Shown in pieces: positions 27,235-36,320 of a stretch of 64,000 bases of DNA (positions are counted from its first letter, which is position 1; the number at the start of each line of letters is the position of its first letter). The translations under genes and the position numbers were made by a program. The notes under the pieces are model-generated. The model was given only the letters and a program-made list of their open reading frames with translations. It was not told where the DNA came from and made no database searches. This DNA is from Litoditis marina (taxonomy: Eukaryota > Nematoda > Chromadorea > Rhabditida > Rhabditidae): NCBI GenBank assembly GCA_964036275.1, contig OZ038438.1, forward strand, positions 9,554,978-9,618,977, given 5' to 3'.

Positions 27235-30200
27235 TTATCTCGAGTCCTGTTTATTGCATTACCGCCTGATATTGGCTCAATGTCGGATCTAATTTGCTCT
27301 GTGTGTTCCTTAATGAAACCCCTGAGGGCTGGTCAGTGAGGTCCGCAATTACCGAGAAGAGATTCCAATTGAAGAGCAACCTATTTGGTGACTCACACTT
27401 GAGTAAAAGATGGCTGTGAGACAAGCTGAGTACTCTTTCATTGAGGTAGTTCAACCCTGCATTCTACATGTCCCTCGTTTGTACTAGAGAGGGAGCGACC
27501 AAGTATTTGTCGTAGTTTGATCGCCCGCGGACCACCAGTAATTAACGAGTTTTTAGCGTAAATGTAAAGGAATCAAACTACAGACACAGCGAGATTGGGC
27601 AAACACACACCGTATCGGAGCGAACACTATAGTGAACGGTCCCTGCCCTCTTAGTAATGTTCTGGTATCCAAGTGTATCGGTTAGCGTTCGGAGGCGGGT
27701 TTAATGCGTAATATCATATGGGCGCTACGCCACAAATCTTTTCATCGAGCAGAGGAAATGGGCTAAAAAAGACGGAGCAATGACTCTGCGAGCCGTTTCC
27801 GTTAAAACTATAGGAGTACTCTTTCAGCAAAGTTGGCGACATAATTTGAGAGATCTTTGGAGGAGAGAGAAACTAAAGGTAGCGGAACTCCAAACACAAC
27901 AGAGTGAGCTTATTGAGCAATTCGTAGCTCTTTGTGTGACGTGCCTCACAAATCTCGTCTGAATCACATAATAGCTGGGTTTTCAAATTGAAATGCATTA
28001 TTCTATGGAATCCTGAGAATGTGTTGTTTGTTCCCGCTCAAATCCCCCCGAATTCATCAGTCTAACCTAACTGATGTAACGATTCATGGTAGAGAGTTGG
28101 CTCTCTCCAAAGAATAAGAATTGAGCATTTTTTTCACATGGGAAATTATCTAACCTTCCCATCCTATTCGTTGATTTTCGTACGGGACCGTGCCCCATGT
28201 CTCGCCTCAAAAAACGTTTCATCTCGCAAAGTGTGAACCATCCAGCTGTGCTTGCTACAGTCCTAATCCCATTATGCGACCGATCTCCGTCTGACCCTCC
28301 GTGTTGGCCATGCTCTCTCGCCTGCTCCCAACCCCATATGTCCCTTGTATCCATTATCCAAGCCAATAGATTAATCGAGGCAGCAGGCGTTGAAAACATC
28401 CGAACAAGGAAAAAGTAGCTTAATTGGTATTCATTTCGCTTGTGAAATACAAATGAGATAAAATGAAAGGTCTCTAGATACTCTAACTAACGGCATCTAA
28501 CGGCTAACATACTCTAACTAACGGCATCAAATTAATAAGCCGATTGATGAGTTGTAAAAAATCGTTTTGATAATTGATCGTTACTGTGGTACCATTCTGT
28601 TTGGGGAGGGGGGTTGTTCTGATCAGGTATAATGCACTAGCACCGACATAGATGCACATTCATCATGTATAAATGCGTGTGCGCACACAAGTGTCAAATG
28701 TAGACTGACATTTTGGGAGAGGGAGAGAGAGAGTGGAGAGAAAGAGTGGCGGGGAACAAAATAGAGAGAGAAACTGAGTGACTTGTAGAGAAACAGGGCG
28801 AGAAAATGAAAAGGAAGGGTAAATGAAACCATCCTAGGAGTAAACCAAGTAAAGATAATGGAACTCACACTTCCGTTTGGTATCAATTTGGACAATCGTA
28901 GAAGCTTGTTTCACCTTTTCGTAGTTGAAGGGCTGCAAAATGTTCAACGCTGTTATTTTCTTCCATTGTATGCATTGATAGTGGAATTGAGAAAACATTG
29001 TTTGATTCGTGTAACTTACGTAAAGACGAGTAGTAGGTTATACATAAAACGAAACTTCATTACAAAATATGTGTATTGTTAAAAGTAGTTCATCGTTAAC
29101 ATGGAGTAGTGATTTTATCTGACCCACCTTCACAGTTTCGATGGTACCATCAGTGTTGATTGTGAAATATTCCAAGCGAATAGGAGCACCCACTATCGTC
29201 TCACGAGTGTACAGTTGAATTTTCTGGAAACAGTTGGATCGAGATCGAACATTCGGATTCTTTCTGGTTAGAGATAGTGTGACGAAATTGAGACAGAGAG
29301 AGAGAAGGTAAAGAGAGAAGAGAGAAAAAGCGTAAATAGTGTGATGCTTACCTTGTCGAGGATTCCTGGAGTTTCATTCTCGTTTATCCGAATAACCACT
29401 TCTTGATCCATGGTTTCTCTTCTTAGGCGCTGTCTCTGACCCTTCTTCTTCAGTTCGGATAAACTTGGCTCTCCTTCTACGGTCACTTTAACACCAACAC
29501 GGGATTTCTGAATATCAAAATGAGTCCAGTGTCCACCTTTACAGCCCATAACTTGAAAACTTACGTACTCAAAAATAAAGCACTTTGTCGCAATAATTTC
29601 CATGAAACCCAACCGTCAATTGTGAAAATGCACACGTTCCGAAACATTGATGATGCACAGCGCACAGCTAATCGATCATTTACTGTGCTTTTCGCAAAAT
29701 TCCACGTCTTCTTTTACCTCAGTGTTTGGAACTCAAGAGTCTATGTACCAGTTTGAAACGTTGGGTATAATCCCGTAATAGCACGTTTTGTACTTTGGTT
29801 GAACCCCCCCCCCCTCGAATTTTGGTCTAGTCGAACCTGTCCGATGGGATCGGTAGCGACCGCTTGCAGCACGTATTTCCCGACCGAGACTTCTCTGCTG
29901 GTGAAAATGTCCCCCGAAAATGGCGAAATGTCGAATGGCACATTCTCCGGCTCCAGACTATACGTTACGGAACCTCGCGAACTTCTGAAGAAAATACATG
30001 CTCGAAGAGAGATCGGCAAACAATCCGCAAATAACCTTGAATAGAAATACAGAAACGCCTGTTATATGTGGGACTCTTGTTATACCCTCTTGCTTATCCC
30101 ATATAGATCTTTTTTTTTATTCAGAACAATTTCATTAGGGGTGCATGAATCACTTATTGTTTGCGGCCTGCCGAGCCGGGAAAATTGGCTGCGTTCTCGC

Positions 30201-33200
30201 TAGATGCCAGCTAGGTGCCGGGTGCATGCCAATCTCGTTAAGCCGCCCCACACCCATACCAATAACAGCAGAAGGAGAAACGGGTGAAACACGGAACAAC
30301 CACACATTATAACATCAATCCAGTGCTCGTTTGATCTGACACACAAAACATGATCTTATACAAGTCACATTGCCATTTCACTCACTTCAATTAACTCAAT
30401 AACCAGTTTGATTTACACGTAAACTTGCGAGATAAAACAAAGGAAATATGAGAAAGCGTAAGTTGATAATCGGCAGAACTTCAGATTTTCCCAACAACAT
30501 TCATTTTTCTTATGTAGTTCATCGCCACGATCGTATCCAGTTGAATTTTCATTTTTGGTTGAATTACTATTCATAGGAAGGCCTTTCCTTCTAACTCTAT
30601 TAGACACATAATTGAAGTGAAAGAAATGACTCAGCCAAAGGACAAACCTAATTAAGTATATGAGAAGGAGGGCTGTTTCGCAATTCAAACAAAAAAGGCG
30701 CGTTTTTTAATGAAAAAAATCAGAGATAACTTTCTTTTGTTCTGCTGGAGAACATATTTCTAGCAAAAGCCTTTGCTGATAATCACTTGGCGCACACAGT
30801 TTTAATTTCACGCATAAATATACAGGGTAAATGGAAAATCTATAATCATTATTGATTTATACACTCACCTTGCTTCTACACGTAGCACGTGAGCATGTGG
30901 AGCTATATGCTGAAATGTGGTGAGGTAGCGTGGCTGCTCAAATTTGGGTGGCTCCGGGATAGTCTCAACCACGTCAATACTTATCTGAAAGGAATAGTTC
31001 AGCAATACTGTATCCCTTCAAGGCATTCAATCGGAAGCTGAAAGTTTTTTATGTTTGCCTCTCACCTTAGTCGTAGTCACGTGTTTGTAAAACTTGTCAA
31101 ACGCTCCCAAATAAAAGCTGATTCGTTTCGAATGGAGAGAGTTGAGCGAGTCGGATACATAAATCTGGAAAATATCATATTTGCAATCAAATGATCGATT
31201 TTTTATACTATTGTGCCAGAACTAACTAGAACAATCACGGATTACGTGAAGAAGCCACCGCAGTCGTACACTTTCTCCTTACAGTCGACAGTTTCACGTG
31301 CTTCACGTGACTTTACATCTTACTAGCAGTGCAGTAATGGACAAACAATGGTGCGGAATAGACCTGAGCATATGAAGACTGTGGGCGGTTGACGATGGTG
31401 ATAGGAAAGTTGCGGATCGAGGTCAGAGCTGCAAACTGAATCGGCTCGTTCGACCGCCACCCCGACACCGAAACTGAACTGGCAAACGGAACTTCCGTGC
31501 CCGGTTTCACATTTGACAGCAGCTGGCTCGAATACTCCTCTTTCAAAAAGTGAACCGCCCTGAAAAGGTCACTACATACCGTATGAAATGAATCAGAAAG
31601 TAACGCCGCAAAGAGGTAAGTAAACATGGTAAACGGAGAACTTAAACAGTTTGCACATATTCTAGTACAAAAAAAGAGTTTTTTATCGAATGAGTTGATG
31701 AAGATGATCTAATCGAACTCACTCTAATGGTATTTCCACATGAACCGTGATAACTCGTTGGAAAGGAAGTCTGCTGGCCAGTATGGCTAGGGGAACGGTT
31801 GACCCTCTAACAGTTGTCAGCGAACCCGCTGTCACTAACTGAATGAACAGTAGAATTAAAATTAACTAAAAACGGTGTGATTTCATGAACATATTCGCTT
31901 AACTGTGTATACAACTTTCAGATGAAATAAACAGCACTTCTTATGGTGTAACAGTCAGACACCCACATTAGGAAAATGGTCTAGTTTCAGTTCACGCGTA
32001 CATGCAATTTAGATTAATATTAAAGTAGAATAAGCTCATACCTGACTTTTGTTATTGGTAGTGAATAACCGATAGTTGTCGGACGGTTGTATTTCGAGAA
32101 TTTCTTCATTTCCTACGAGTTCCTTGTGTAATAAATCGGCTACTAGCCATCCTATTTCTACATCCGGTTGGACAACAAAAACGGTCTGCAAAATACGAAT
32201 ATGAAAAAAACTGAATTGTTGACCAAAGAGGTAGTTCCAATTGGTGGATATTCACGTTGGTGACACACGTATAATTCAGCCTATGAGGTGTGCGATCAAT
32301 CAGTTCATCAAAATTTTGGATTGTGGGTAAATATTGAGGTTAATTCAATAAACTAGCACAATCTCTTCAGCATTATACCATCAAGTATGCTGCCCCTTTG
32401 AAAGTTTTTGCACTAGTGTTATAACAGAAAACTTAACTCTACGTATTCATTTTTTCTCAGAAAACCCCTTCTATCGGAGTTCATCAAAAGAATAGGAGAG
32501 CAGTTAGAGCACGCAAATAATTGAAAGGAGATGAGGCCCGCATGCGCTCCAGTAAAACGGAATACTCTTCAAATTGTTATTTTTTTGAGGGATTTGTATT
32601 GAACTTTTTTGAATTTTACGAATTTTCGTGAAAAACTGAAATTCTTGTACGACTCAATATAAGAGGAAATAAAAAAGTGAAAAGGGGATTTTATTATTTC
32701 ATCTTCCTTCTGTTCCTCGTTTCCTGCACATCTTTTTGCAAAATGAAGGTCATTTTGTGGACCAGAGAGTTTCATCACGGTCTACTATGAGTTGGGAGTA
32801 AATGTGCGGGTGTCAGTCCTTAATTATATCGGCTGCGCGATGAGCCGTGAGACACTCAAATTCAATGAAAAGACATCTGTTCATCCACAAAAAGGGTGTC
32901 ACATGTATGAAGTGACAGGAAATAGAGGTGGGTCACTTTGCCAAAAACACAAACAGTGTATGAACGTAGCCTGATCAACGCTTCTTGTACTTAGGTTGTA
33001 AACTTAACATACCTACATTTGGAATTCGCTTTCCCTTAGAGTACTGTAGTAACGCTTTTGTTCTGTAATCTATGCGCAATGAACCTTATATTAGTATATC
33101 AATTACCAAAATATGAACACATGTTGAAGAAAGTTCACTCTACTGACACATGTTGCCTCCGTTTTTTCCTCCTTCAGCATACGGTATTCTCTCTGTTGTT

Positions 33201-34055
33201 TCTCACTACACACATCTCTGAAAGACGCGGCGCCACATTGTAAAACCATTTCTGGCAATGAGCAGATGTATTGAATGCGGCCTAGCAAAGGGGAACAGTG
33301 AAAAGAGAAGGTAGCTTTGAGATGGCGCCCCAGTAGCACAACCCATTTCCAACACGAACATATATCAATTACCATGAAATATATCATATAAATTTTCACA
33401 TATTATAGAGTTTTTGTCAAGTTCATATTAATGAAGAATGTAGACGAGCCTAATGAAAGTTGAGTAGAGATAATTGAACGCGCGCAAAATAGCCGAGTAA
33501 GCGGCTTACTTCTTTGAAGTAAACTACGCAAGCCAAGAAGAACACTACTCGGATTTCACATCAATTAATGTTAGACAACGCCGAAATGAATGGGCAGGAG
33601 CAGAATCAAAAAAGCGTTCTGACAAACTGTTGAAGATTTATCCATTTGACAAAGCCCATAGGTGTTTAGTTGTGAGTCAGTTTTGAGTTTTGACCAATAC
33701 AGAACGCCTTAGTTCTGAGGTGACCACTGTGTGGAACTACTTTTGTAATTCGCTTGAAGATTAAAAATATGTAATTCATATCTTCACATTCCGGGTGCAT
33801 CTGTTGTTTAATCCTGCGAGTAAACATAGTTTTTTTGCTCTTAAACCTCTCTGGCTACCTGTCCCTCAAACAAAAACGAATGCTATGTTTGGGTGGACTT
33901 CATTTCACTTCATTTCAGAAAACAACCCAGCCAAACAGACATTCTGATTAGTAATCAAATATTAATGCAGACAGGAATCACTAATACCAAAAAACCCCAC
34001 TCACCTCCGAAATGACGAGACCACTACAAAGTAGTAACTGTAGTAATAATAACAT
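1..34055 (-). CDS. CadN: N-cadherin-type (type III) classical cadherin, 5' part, partial at left edge
   Basis: A spliced gene of 47 phased exons (about 1760 codons), read right to left from ATG at 34055-34053. Order: signal peptide, divergent N-terminal region with a basic furin-like site, then about 13 cadherin (EC) repeats, most ending in DxNDN-type calcium-linker motifs (DVNDNVPIF, DVNNNKPEF, DVNDNAPQF, DINDNAPIF, DKNDNDPYF). Every junction keeps the reading frame except one donor choice near 9330. Signatures remembered from insect CadN recur in the same order: DDGSCC, then DVNNNKPEFRDCSKY, then DVQVNLKDINDNAPIF. Known for the family: a single-pass adhesion protein that binds catenins and acts at cell junctions and in axon patterning. 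The EGF/LamG, transmembrane and catenin-binding parts must lie left of position 1. Intron sizes range from tens of bases to 8.7 kb. Confidence is high for the family and good for CadN/hmr-1 orthology. Confidence 0.93.
444..506 (+). repeat. (GA)n microsatellite
   Basis: About 31 uninterrupted GA units in the large cadherin intron. The apparent ORFs across it on both strands are artefacts. Confidence 0.97.
2257..2400 (+). repeat. Purine (GA/G-rich) low-complexity tract
   Basis: About 140 bases of A/G only or nearly so, with several G8-9 runs, in the large cadherin intron. Confidence 0.9.
4192..4259 (+). repeat. (GA)n microsatellite
   Basis: About 34 GA units followed by a G7 run. Confidence 0.97.
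8165..8186 (+). repeat. 22-base poly-G run
   Basis: An uninterrupted G22 in the cadherin intron. Such runs are unstable, so the exact length is doubtful. Confidence 0.9.
8780..13877 (-). CDS. CadN: Cadherin exons 33-46: EC repeats, last complete block in the window
   Basis: Exons 13811-13877, 13471-13562, 13126-13220, 12646-12789, 12296-12384, 11862-11993, 11464-11547, 10988-11086, 10609-10710, 10286-10370, 9931-10088, 9712-9796, 9330-9507 and 8780-8885. Linkers GDVNDNAPTF, EDVNDNAPVF, KDINDNAPIF and DKNDNDPYF are canonical. LDYEKETVYQLKLLVSDG, RTSGEIQLIKVLDRDPPNG and DVQVNLKDINDN follow the insect CadN order closely. The 3' end of exon 9330-9507 is uncertain: donors at 9329 (GTTGTAG) and 9326 (GTAGTTT) both give the required phase. 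There is no frameshift or in-frame stop in any exon. Confidence 0.92.
14290..18464 (-). CDS. CadN: Cadherin exons 22-32: CadN signature repeats
   Basis: Exons 18318-18464, 18005-18117, 17470-17646, 16847-16980, 16279-16402, 15936-15995, 15597-15668, 15374-15469, 15048-15115, 14607-14763 and 14290-14429. This block holds the DDGSCC and DVNNNKPEFRDCSKY motifs diagnostic of CadN, then VEATDEDSSSNGQIVYS, VVDVNDNAPQFDR, a repeat whose linker has lost the DxNDN ligands (HEKQQSAPRW), and EDVNDVVPQF. The 68-nt exon at 15048-15115 ends VYK and joins LSSGGAIRTS, which restores the long insertion-bearing repeat expected at this point in CadN. All junctions keep phase. Confidence 0.92.
14479..14580 (+). 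repeat. (TC)n low-complexity tract
   Basis: Interrupted CT repeat filling the intron between cadherin exons 14290-14429 and 14607-14763. It is GA in the sense of the cadherin transcript, unlike most tracts in this gene. Confidence 0.9.
16060..16222 (-). mobile_element. tRNA-related SINE, copy 1 (in a cadherin intron)
   Basis: On the minus strand it reads TAGCGCAGTGGTTAGCGC (A-box/D-arm), then a short anticodon-arm remnant, then GTAGGTTCGATCCCGGC (B-box/T-arm), then a non-tRNA tail ending GCCAAAT...CACTATA. It is about 85% identical over 100 bp to the copy at 37395, and the match resumes further out (CGACGACTATA). Confidence 0.8.
18789..18870. repeat. Perfect 52-bp palindrome with an adjoining direct repeat
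   Basis: Positions 18789-18814 are the exact reverse complement of 18815-18840 (26-bp arms, no spacer). The right arm unit AAAGGAGACCGGAACACAAC is then repeated directly at 18845-18870, 30 bp on. A related piece (AAAGGAGACCGGAGAGCAAC) occurs at 18607. It lies in the cadherin intron 18465-18940. Confidence 0.95.
18941..28932 (-). CDS. CadN: Cadherin exons 10-21: EC repeats, first block
   Basis: Exons 28869-28932, 23244-23368, 22923-22989, 22379-22509, 22081-22187, 21842-21933, 21411-21524, 20247-20393, 19979-20079, 19658-19759, 19267-19383 and 18941-19040. Phases interlock at every junction. The short exon 28869-28932 (21 codons plus 1 nt) bridges to 23244 across a 5.5-kb repeat-rich intron. 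Linkers seen: LDVDEPPAF, AGDRPPQF, SDVNDNVPIF, ENTNDEAPSF. LDYDDPAQSKFHKL and VQAEDKDSGLNAKIKYS are typical LDxE/DxDxGxN repeat motifs. The first two linkers are degenerate at the calcium ligands. Confidence 0.9.
24831..24968 (+). repeat. Compound (GA)n/(GT)n microsatellite
   Basis: About 140 bases of GA units with two short GTGTGT interruptions, in the 5.5-kb cadherin intron. Confidence 0.96.
26251..26288 (+). repeat. (TC)n microsatellite
   Basis: About 19 TC units, opposite in orientation to the GA tract 150 bp downstream. Confidence 0.95.
26434..26516 (+). repeat. (GA)n microsatellite
   Basis: About 40 GA units with two early interruptions. Confidence 0.96.
26678..26775 (+). repeat. Local duplication of a 36-bp segment
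   Basis: CCTCGATTCACCCAAAAACA and the following AACCATGTTGTGACC occur at 26678 and again at 26740. The second half also occurs alone at 26719, giving a nested pattern. Confidence 0.9.
27094..27235 (+). repeat. (GA)n/(GAAA) purine microsatellite
   Basis: About 140 purine bases of alternating GAGA and GAAAGAGA units in the 5.5-kb cadherin intron. Confidence 0.95.
28478..28528 (+). repeat. 20-bp direct repeat
   Basis: ATACTCTAACTAACGGCATC occurs at 28478 and at 28509, with a further partial copy between. Confidence 0.85.
29128..32185 (-). CDS. CadN: Cadherin exons 2-9: N-terminal region before the canonical EC repeats
   Basis: Exons 32042-32185, 31723-31838, 31364-31559, 31066-31164, 30869-30984, 29837-29984, 29352-29507 and 29128-29223, all phase-compatible. 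The first four encode a region with little obvious cadherin signature, with the non-consensus piece VHFLKEEYSSQLLSNV and a secreted-protein composition. Exon 6 carries a cadherin-like linker (PEPPKFEQPRY) and exon 7 ends in a repeat-like VLQAVATDPIGQ. This part is much less conserved than the repeats that follow, as expected for the N-terminus of a long CadN. Exon calls rest on splice consensus, open frame and phase continuity. Confidence 0.82.
29352..29507 (-). CDS. CadN: Cadherin exon 8 with a furin-like prodomain cleavage site
   Basis: A 52-codon exon containing KKKGQRQRLRRETMDQEV. RQRLRR matches the R-x-[KR]-R proprotein-convertase motif. In classical cadherins a basic site like this separates the prodomain from the first adhesive repeat. 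It falls near residue 320 of the prediction and is followed by a repeat-like start (VVIRINENETPG). That the site is cut is inference; the motif itself is read directly. Confidence 0.7.
34005..34055 (-). CDS. CadN: Cadherin exon 1: start codon and signal peptide
   Basis: ATG at 34055 opens 17 codons, MLLLLQLLLCSGLVISE, a clear hydrophobic signal peptide, followed by donor GTGAGT. It splices in phase 0 to the exon at 32042-32185, which begins TVFVVQPDVEIGW. The start is chosen because it is the only ATG in frame, gives a leader peptide, and sits two bases after an acceptor-like TTTTGCTAG. Confidence 0.85.
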
Positions 34056-34057
34056 TT

Positions 34058-34060
34058 CTA
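34058..34060 (-). other. Candidate trans-splice acceptor, cadherin
   Basis: TTTTGCTAG followed by AA and the ATG. Because the leader would be 2 nt, a spliced leader rather than a cis exon is likely. A non-coding upstream exon is the alternative. Confidence 0.4.
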
Positions 34061-35220
34061 GCAAAATTTTCTTCTAGTTGATATGTAGACGCATAATATA
34101 GATGCTGAAAAACATAGAATTATATAAAGTTTCTACAAACGAAAAGACGGAATGCTCTACAAACAATGCGGTTGGGGATGAATATAGTGAAAAGTGAGAG
34201 GACTAACGGAATGTTGGTGATATTCTAATTAGTTTGCGTGCTATTGGACATGAGATGTTGGTAGTATAGCATGGATACTAGCACTTGTCGACACTAATTG
34301 GCTTTTCTTTCTAGTACGAGCTGCGGCTAAATATGGTTGGTGGCAATCAAATTCAGCTGAAAGTAGTACTTGAGCAGTGGCTCAGCAGTATCGGCGCTCA
34401 TCCTGTGTTTCTACTAACACTCGTACAGAACATATTCAAGTTTCGGCGACTGATTTCTAGTCCAAACTTGAATATTGTCCAAAAATACTTTTGAAATACT
34501 TTGCGATTTAGGAAATTAGAATTGAATGCGAAAACTCTTTAGCCTTTCGATAGCATTCACAAAATGTAAACAAACCAAAAGTTTTGTATTCCTACTGTAG
34601 GAGTCTCAGTAGGTATGAGGAAGACTGAACAAGACAAATAGAATATCACCAGGAACATCATAATAATGCGAATAAATTCCGCAAAAAACTGTTCTAATAA
34701 TAATAACTCTATTCTGAGAAGAACAACAGTTTGTTGACGCCGGATAATAAAATTGTTTACTTCTAAAAACGAGACCATAATTTATAATAATAATAATAAA
34801 AGTCTATTTCAGGAGCGCAATGAGACAAAATACATCTAGTGGAAGCAGACCTCTTCTAATACCTACATGTCATCATAAATTTGAGGTAATAACATTCACT
34901 GGACTCATTTTCTCTAGATAATGTATACAATCAGTAATATATTACAACAAACAATCTGCCTAAAAAGATGTCATGAAACTCGAAAAAACAGACCAACATA
35001 GTCACACCTGATTCGATATGATCATATAATTAGTCTTTAAAAAATTCATCAACCTGGAATATACATTGGAAAAAATCAAATACACGCGACCGACGAAAAG
35101 ATGTGCATGTCATTCTGTGTTTACGTAGATCTATAAATAATTGTGAGTAAATGAGACTCGGATGAGTGATCAACAAGGCAGCAAAGGGGGCGGAGTCGAA
35201 ATGAGGGCGGAGTCTGTCCG

Positions 35221-35350
35221 CATTCGGCTCAGCTGGTCCAGCCGAATGAAAATGATCCGAGCCGGAAGGTCCGAACGGAATCTCCGGAACTCTTTACAAA
35301 ACGGAATCTCCGGAACTCTTCACAGAACGGAATCTCCGGAACTCTTTACA
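35221..35350 (+). repeat. Small hairpin and triple 26-bp tandem repeat
   Basis: CATTCGGCT pairs with AGCCGAATG (35221-35248). Then AACGGAATCTCCGGAACTCT recurs at 35274, 35300 and 35326. The open frame through it (35162-35362) is probably fortuitous. Confidence 0.85.
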
Positions 35351-35642
35351 TGCACCCCCTAGCTCACAGAAATACTTGTTGTGTAACCAGTAGCGGGAAT
35401 GAGCCTACGTCAACATAGAATGGATCCTCGATGGTTCTCGGTTTTGATGTAACTACTGTATGCATAGGCTCTCAAAACATGGCAATTATCAAACTAATTA
35501 TTATATAAGAGACCGTGTAGCGATATGCAAAACTGTTCAATTGTACAGAACGACATTTAAATACCAAGTACAGGCCAAATATTTTATTAGAACACTCATT
35601 TCACATAAAACATAGTACTCGACGTTGTATAGAATATGTTAA

Positions 35643-35730
35643 CCGTTGTCGACAGGGTACGGTCAAGGGGGGGGGGGGGGGTTGAAGAGGCGATCTGCGT
35701 GTCTATGATCTACATACTCTCAGGCCCGCT
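35643..35730 (+). repeat. Dispersed repeat, copy A (with poly-G)
   Basis: Begins GTTGTCGACAGGGTACGGTC, has a G16 run, then GATCTGCGTGTCTATGATCT. It matches 62660-62756 in order and spacing. Confidence 0.65.
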
Positions 35731-36226
35731 GTAACCGCACTCTTAAATAGTTCAGCCCTTTGCTGTCTTTCTCGGAAAAATGGAGACTATAACACTCAAC
35801 TGTTTAACAGTTTAAAGTCACTAGCAGAATTTGTGTGCAAATTTGACGCAATGGTTATTACCTGTAGTTTATCATGCGGTAAAGCCAATGGGACACCTAG
35901 AGTACTGCCAAATAGATTCGTGAACCAGACTGCTGCTGCTGTTACCCTTATGAACAAAAATTGTTGGTGATTTCCGCAAGTGGAAGTGACTGGTTGATAT
36001 TGACTTCTCAAAACAAATAACTTACAACCACGGACCATGCACAGTTTTTTGATCTATCAATTTTCATGATCAACTTTTGCGAGCTAGTACAAATTATTCT
36101 CATGACATTAATGAGAATAGTCAGCGAGAAATACAATGAGGGCTTTGCTGACCTCAGTTCATACTGTCCTTTTCCTAGATGCCGGCACTCCCCCTTAAAC
36201 TCAGACCTTGCTGTACTGTAAAAGTG

Positions 36227-36320
36227 TCAGAAAAAACAATGTATACTACAACACCATTCATAGCTCCATTGGTTTCTTTCTAAATCTTTTATTGCTGGTG
36301 AATTTAGTCGACTTTGTATA
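36227..36320 (-). CDS. Wnt last exon with the C-terminal WCC motif and stop
   Basis: Open frame ending QWSYEWCCSIHCFF and stop TGA at 36229-36227. YEWCCSIHC aligns with the Wnt C-terminal FHWCCxVxC, but the protein stops two residues later, so the final CxxC-type cysteines of typical Wnts are lost. The exon start is uncertain; an acceptor near 36345 (GAACAG) would match a candidate exon at about 36420-36530. Confidence 0.55.

Larger units (their letters stand above)
23369..28868 (-). other. 5.5-kb cadherin intron filled with simple repeats
   Basis: Lies between the phase-1 exons 28869-28932 and 23244-23368. It contains (GA)n at 24831-24968, (TC)n at 26251-26288, (GA)n at 26434-26516, a duplicated segment at 26678-26775, GA/GAAA tracts at 27094-27235 and 28717-28800, a 20-bp duplication at 28478-28528, and one ATCAAACTACA element at 27572. 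I found no further cadherin exon here; the flanking phases match without one. Confidence 0.6.
34061..36226. other. Intergenic, between the Wnt 3' end and the cadherin start
   Basis: Both flanking genes run right to left, so this 2.2 kb contains the Wnt 3' flank and the cadherin upstream region. It holds a triple 26-bp repeat (35274-35350), a small hairpin (35221-35248), a 16-base poly-G (35666-35681) inside a dispersed repeat, and AT-rich sequence with TAA repeats near 34785. No gene is supported. Confidence 0.5.

Noticed and set aside
35796..36038. 80-codon minus ORF as a Wnt or cadherin exon
   Set aside because: It lies beyond the Wnt stop and before the cadherin start, with no phase partner and none of the expected cysteines.
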